From the NCBI GenBank assembly GCA_947588875.1, contig CANPZK010000007.1, positions 1 through 34,179 of the forward strand: a stretch of 34,179 nt of DNA. Reading direction: 5' to 3'. The notes beneath the pieces were generated by a model. That model was not told where the DNA came from and did not search any database. It worked only from the letters and a program-made list of their open reading frames with translations. The stretch is from an uncultured Clostridia bacterium. GTDB lineage: Bacteria; Bacillota; Clostridia; Oscillospirales; Acutalibacteraceae. Shown here piece by piece: positions 31,828-34,179 of the stretch. Position 1 is the stretch's first letter; every line of letters starts with the position of its first letter. Both the position numbers and the translations under genes were made by a program.

Positions 31828-32011
31828 CTCCCAAAAAAAATTTTTAACGAGACTTCGCTCCCCGCAGAATATCTATCCTGCGCCGGCGGAGCCTTTTTTC
31901 ATTCATTTCCTAAGCAAAAGCCGAGCCAAAAACATTCTTAAGGCTCATAGAAAGCAAAACGGCGGCATATAAATTAGCAAAATATCAAGGCAAAAGAAAG
32001 GAAATGATAAT

Positions 32012-33163
32012 ATGAAAAAAAGGCTGAGAGCAGTGGCGGCGCTTGCCGCGCTGACCATTTTAAGCTCGGCGATAACGGCGGTCGGAGCGTCCGCGCTCTC
32101 CGCGGATTCCGTGTCGGCTCCGTCGGCGGTGCTTATGGACAGCGAAACGGGTCAAGTGCTCTTCGATAAGGACAGTCACTCAAAGCGCCCCTGCGCGTCC
32201 ATAACCAAGGTGATGACGCTGCTGCTCGTTTTCGAGGCGATAGACGACGGAAAAATCTCAATGAAGGACGAGGTAAGCGCGAGCGAGCACGCGGCGTCTA
32301 TGGGAGGAAGCGACATATGGCTTGAAGCGGGCGAGGTTATGAGCGTAGACGACCTTATCAAGGCGACGACGGTCGCAAGCGCGAACGACGCGGCGGTAGC
32401 CCTTGCCGAGCATGTAAGCGGAAGCGAGGAAGCGTTCGTAGAGTCGATGAATGCGAGGGCAAAGGAGCTGAAAATGAACGACACGACCTTCAAAAACTGC
32501 AACGGACTCGACGAGGAGGGACATATAACCTCGGCGTACGACGTGGCGATAATGTCGCGTGAGCTGATAAAGCACAAGGAGATATTCAACTACTGCACTA
32601 TATGGATGGATACGCTGAGGGGCGGCGAAACGCAGATAGTCAACACGAATAAGCTGTTAAAAACCTATAACGGAATAACGGGACTGAAAACAGGCACGAC
32701 CGACGACGCGGGCTGCTGCATTTCGGCGACGGCGGAAAGAAACGGCTTTAAGCCGATAGCCGTAGTCCTCGGAGCGGCGTCGGGCAAGGAGCGCTTTGCG
32801 GACGCGGCGACTCTGCTTGATTTTGCCTTTGCCGGGTACACAAGCGTAAAGCCGGAGCTGCCGAAGGACCTTGCGTCCTCGGTTGAAATATCGAACGGTA
32901 TGGAAAAGGAAATTCCGGTTAAGGCGGATATAAGCGGCTCGTTTTTAGTCGCAAAGGGGCAGGAGAAAAATATCGAGAGCAAAATTAAGATGAACGAGGA
33001 GATAAAAGCGCCGATAAAAAAAGGAGATACGCTCGGGAAGATATATTATTATCTCGACGGAAAGCAGATAGGGGAGTACGATATAAAGGCTCAGGGCGAG
33101 GTCGCAGAGATAACCTTCGGGGGAGTTTTCTCCCTGCTTTTACAATATCTTCTTCAATTCTGA
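32012..33163 (+). CDS. dacF: D-alanyl-D-alanine carboxypeptidase (PBP5/DacF type)
   Basis: Penicillin-binding serine peptidase (S11) that trims the terminal D-Ala from peptidoglycan stem peptides; 383 aa. A signal peptide is clear (MKKRLRAVAALAALTILSSA, likely cut near ASA). Active-site motifs are SITK (in CASITKVMTLL), SAN (in VASANDAAVALAEH) and KTG (in GLKTGTTDDAGC). A C-terminal beta domain of about 110 residues ends in a short amphipathic segment (GGVFSLLLQYLLQF), which anchors such enzymes to the membrane surface. The ribosome binding site is AAAGGAA. The gene symbol follows the family; dacA is possible. Its role fits with the M14 peptidase and PASTA kinase as cell-wall functions. Confidence 0.93.
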   Translation: MKKRLRAVAALAALTILSSAITAVGASALSADSVSAPSAVLMDSETGQVLFDKDSHSKRPCASITKVMTLLLVFEAIDDGKISMKDEVSASEHAASMGGSDIWLEAGEVMSVDDLIKATTVASANDAAVALAEHVSGSEEAFVESMNARAKELKMNDTTFKNCNGLDEEGHITSAYDVAIMSRELIKHKEIFNYCTIWMDTLRGGETQIVNTNKLLKTYNGITGLKTGTTDDAGCCISATAERNGFKPIAVVLGAASGKERFADAATLLDFAFAGYTSVKPELPKDLASSVEISNGMEKEIPVKADISGSFLVAKGQEKNIESKIKMNEEIKAPIKKGDTLGKIYYYLDGKQIGEYDIKAQGEVAEITFGGVFSLLLQYLLQF

Positions 33164-33193
33164 ACGATTTAAGAAAAAAGTAACAATCTTACC

Positions 33194-33222
33194 TTGCAAA
33201 AAGGACGATTATATTGTAAAAT
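33194..33222 (+). promoter_or_regulatory. Promoter of pgi
   Basis: TTGCAA (33194-33199), 17 nt, TAAAAT (33217-33222). It leaves a leader of about 140 nt before the pgi start codon. Confidence 0.65.
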
Positions 33223-33289
33223 AGTATTAAACCAATATCGCGTAATGCTCGGCGAACACCCCGCCGCACATCGGGCGCGGGTCTAAAAT

Positions 33290-33336
33290 GCCGCGACTGC
33301 GCGGCGAAAGCGGCTGTTTGCGCATTCGGCAGCCGC
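33290..33336 (+). other. Structured leader upstream of pgi
   Basis: Two adjacent perfect hairpins are seen in the 5' leader: GCCGCG-ACTG-CGCGGC (33290-33305) and GCGGCTG/CAGCCGC (33310-33316 with 33330-33336, 13-nt loop), separated by GAAA. No T-run follows either, so they are not plain terminators. They sit about 15 nt ahead of the AAGGAGG ribosome binding site and could affect mRNA stability or translation. No known riboswitch pattern is recognised. Confidence 0.5.
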
Positions 33337-33369
33337 CAAAAGACGGGCAAAAGCAAGGAGGAAAAATAT

Positions 33370-34179
33370 ATGTCAACAAGGTTAAGTGATAAGCATATCC
33401 AATCTTTCGTAAGCGAGGAGGAATATGCGGGAATAAAGTCGCAGGTAAAAGCGGCTCACGAGACGCTTCACAATAAATCGGGACTCGGAAACGACTTCCT
33501 CGGCTGGCTGACGCTGCCGACGGATTACGACAAGGAGGAGTTTTCGAGAATAAAGGCAGCCGCAGAGAGAATAAAGAAAAACACCGACGTGTTCATCGTA
33601 ATCGGCATAGGCGGCTCTTATCTCGGCGCAAGGGCGGCGATAGAATTTATAAAATCGCCAAACTACAACGCGCTCAAAAAGGATACGCCTGATATATACT
33701 ATACGGGAAACAGCATCAGCTCGACGGCTCTTTCCGAGCTGCTTGAAATATGCGAGGGCAGAGATGTTTCCATAAATATGATTTCCAAGTCCGGCACAAC
33801 GACTGAGCCGGCAATCGCCTTCCGCGTGCTCAGGGATATGCTCGAGAAGAAGTACGGCAAGGACGGCGCAAAGGAGAGAATATTCTGCACCACCGACAAG
33901 GCGAAGGGAACGCTTAAAAGCCTCGCCGACAAAGAAGGGTACGAAACCTTTGTAGTACCGGACGACGTAGGCGGCCGCTTTTCTGTGCTCACGGCGGTGG
34001 GACTTCTCCCGATAGCCGTTTCCGGCGCGGATATTGACGCGCTCATGGCGGGAGCGAAAAAAGCGCAGGATGAGCTTGCGGACTGCGATTTGAATACTAA
34101 CGACTGCTATAAATACGCGGCGCTGCGCAACATACTTTACGCCAAGGGCTACACAACGGAGATACTCGTCAGCTACGAG
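33370..34179 (+). CDS. pgi: Glucose-6-phosphate isomerase, 5' part (cut by window edge)
   Basis: Interconverts glucose 6-phosphate and fructose 6-phosphate in glycolysis. The first 270 codons are in the window, of about 450 expected. Family signatures: [30 protein letters not shown] (phosphate-binding loop, SKSGTT) and [19 protein letters not shown]. The ATG at 33370 has AAGGAGG ten bases upstream. The gene has its own promoter and a hairpin-bearing leader. The open frame continues past 34179 with no damage seen. Confidence 0.95.
   Translation, partial: MSTRLSDKHIQSFVSEEEYAGIKSQVKAAHETLHNKSGLGNDFLGWLTLPTDYDKEEFSRIKAAAERIKKNTDVFIVIGIGGSYLGARAAIEFIKSPNYNALKKDTPDIYYTGNSISSTALSELLEICEGRDVSINMISKSGTTTEPAIAFRVLRDMLEKKYGKDGAKERIFCTTDKAKGTLKSLADKEGYETFVVPDDVGGRFSVLTAVGLLPIAVSGADIDALMAGAKKAQDELADCDLNTNDCYKYAALRNILYAKGYTTEILVSYE

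Noticed and set aside
31553-31972. Open frames of 107-139 codons across cloverleaf copy 3
   Set aside because: They follow from high G+C and inverted repeats, overlap in several frames, and have no ribosome binding site or recognisable protein features.

Overview
The window looks like a chromosome segment from a gut-type Clostridia, most likely Oscillospirales/Ruminococcaceae-like. The reasons are a base composition near half G+C, the Firmicutes gene order yicC-remA-gmk-rpoZ-priA-def-fmt-(zinc peptidase)-rsmB-rlmN-prpC-prkC-rsgA-thiN, a PASTA kinase, a sortase B, a ferredoxin-linked 2-oxoacid oxidoreductase, and AGGAGG-type ribosome binding sites. The assignment rests on gene content and is an inference.

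Layout. 1-1475 (minus): a YtrA-type GntR repressor with its own promoter/operator, an ABC ATPase and the first codons of a permease that runs off the left edge. 1526-1666: a perfect cloverleaf-forming repeat. 1698-2690 (plus): a membrane-anchored M14 carboxypeptidase without an obvious standard start codon. 2723-6043 (minus): an RluA pseudouridine synthase, a block of imperfect tandem repeats, yebC and an asparaginase. 6277-19793 (plus): the conserved housekeeping cluster for RNA processing, nucleotide metabolism, transcription, replication restart, protein N-terminal maturation, rRNA modification, Ser/Thr signalling and ribosome assembly. Compared with Bacillus subtilis it lacks coaBC and rpe at their usual places. 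19802-23622: an accessory stretch with an epimerase, a fragment of a flavin-binding oxidase-like gene, a GNAT acetyltransferase, a possible ADP-ribosyltransferase-fold protein and two membrane proteins. 23664-28550: metY, a MinD-like ATPase, then a ferredoxin/2-oxoacid oxidoreductase operon of four genes. 28552-34179: a HAD phosphatase, a class B sortase whose catalytic Cys position is Ser, a ClC channel, a D,D-carboxypeptidase and the 5' part of pgi.

The most unusual signal is a family of three intergenic repeats (1526-1666, 25674-25818, 31630-31774). Each is about 140-145 nt and can fold into a four-way cloverleaf. An outer stem of 15-18 perfect base pairs carries the shared core GGCGGCGACC/GGTCGCCGCC and encloses three arms: a short GC-only arm, a long arm that begins with an A-run and ends with a T-run, and a third arm of 12-14 perfect pairs. 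The three copies differ in sequence, but nearly every difference is matched on the opposite strand of its stem. The first copy is in the reverse orientation to the other two. I do not recognise this family. It is the best candidate here for something undescribed, either a structured mobile or palindromic DNA element or a structured RNA.
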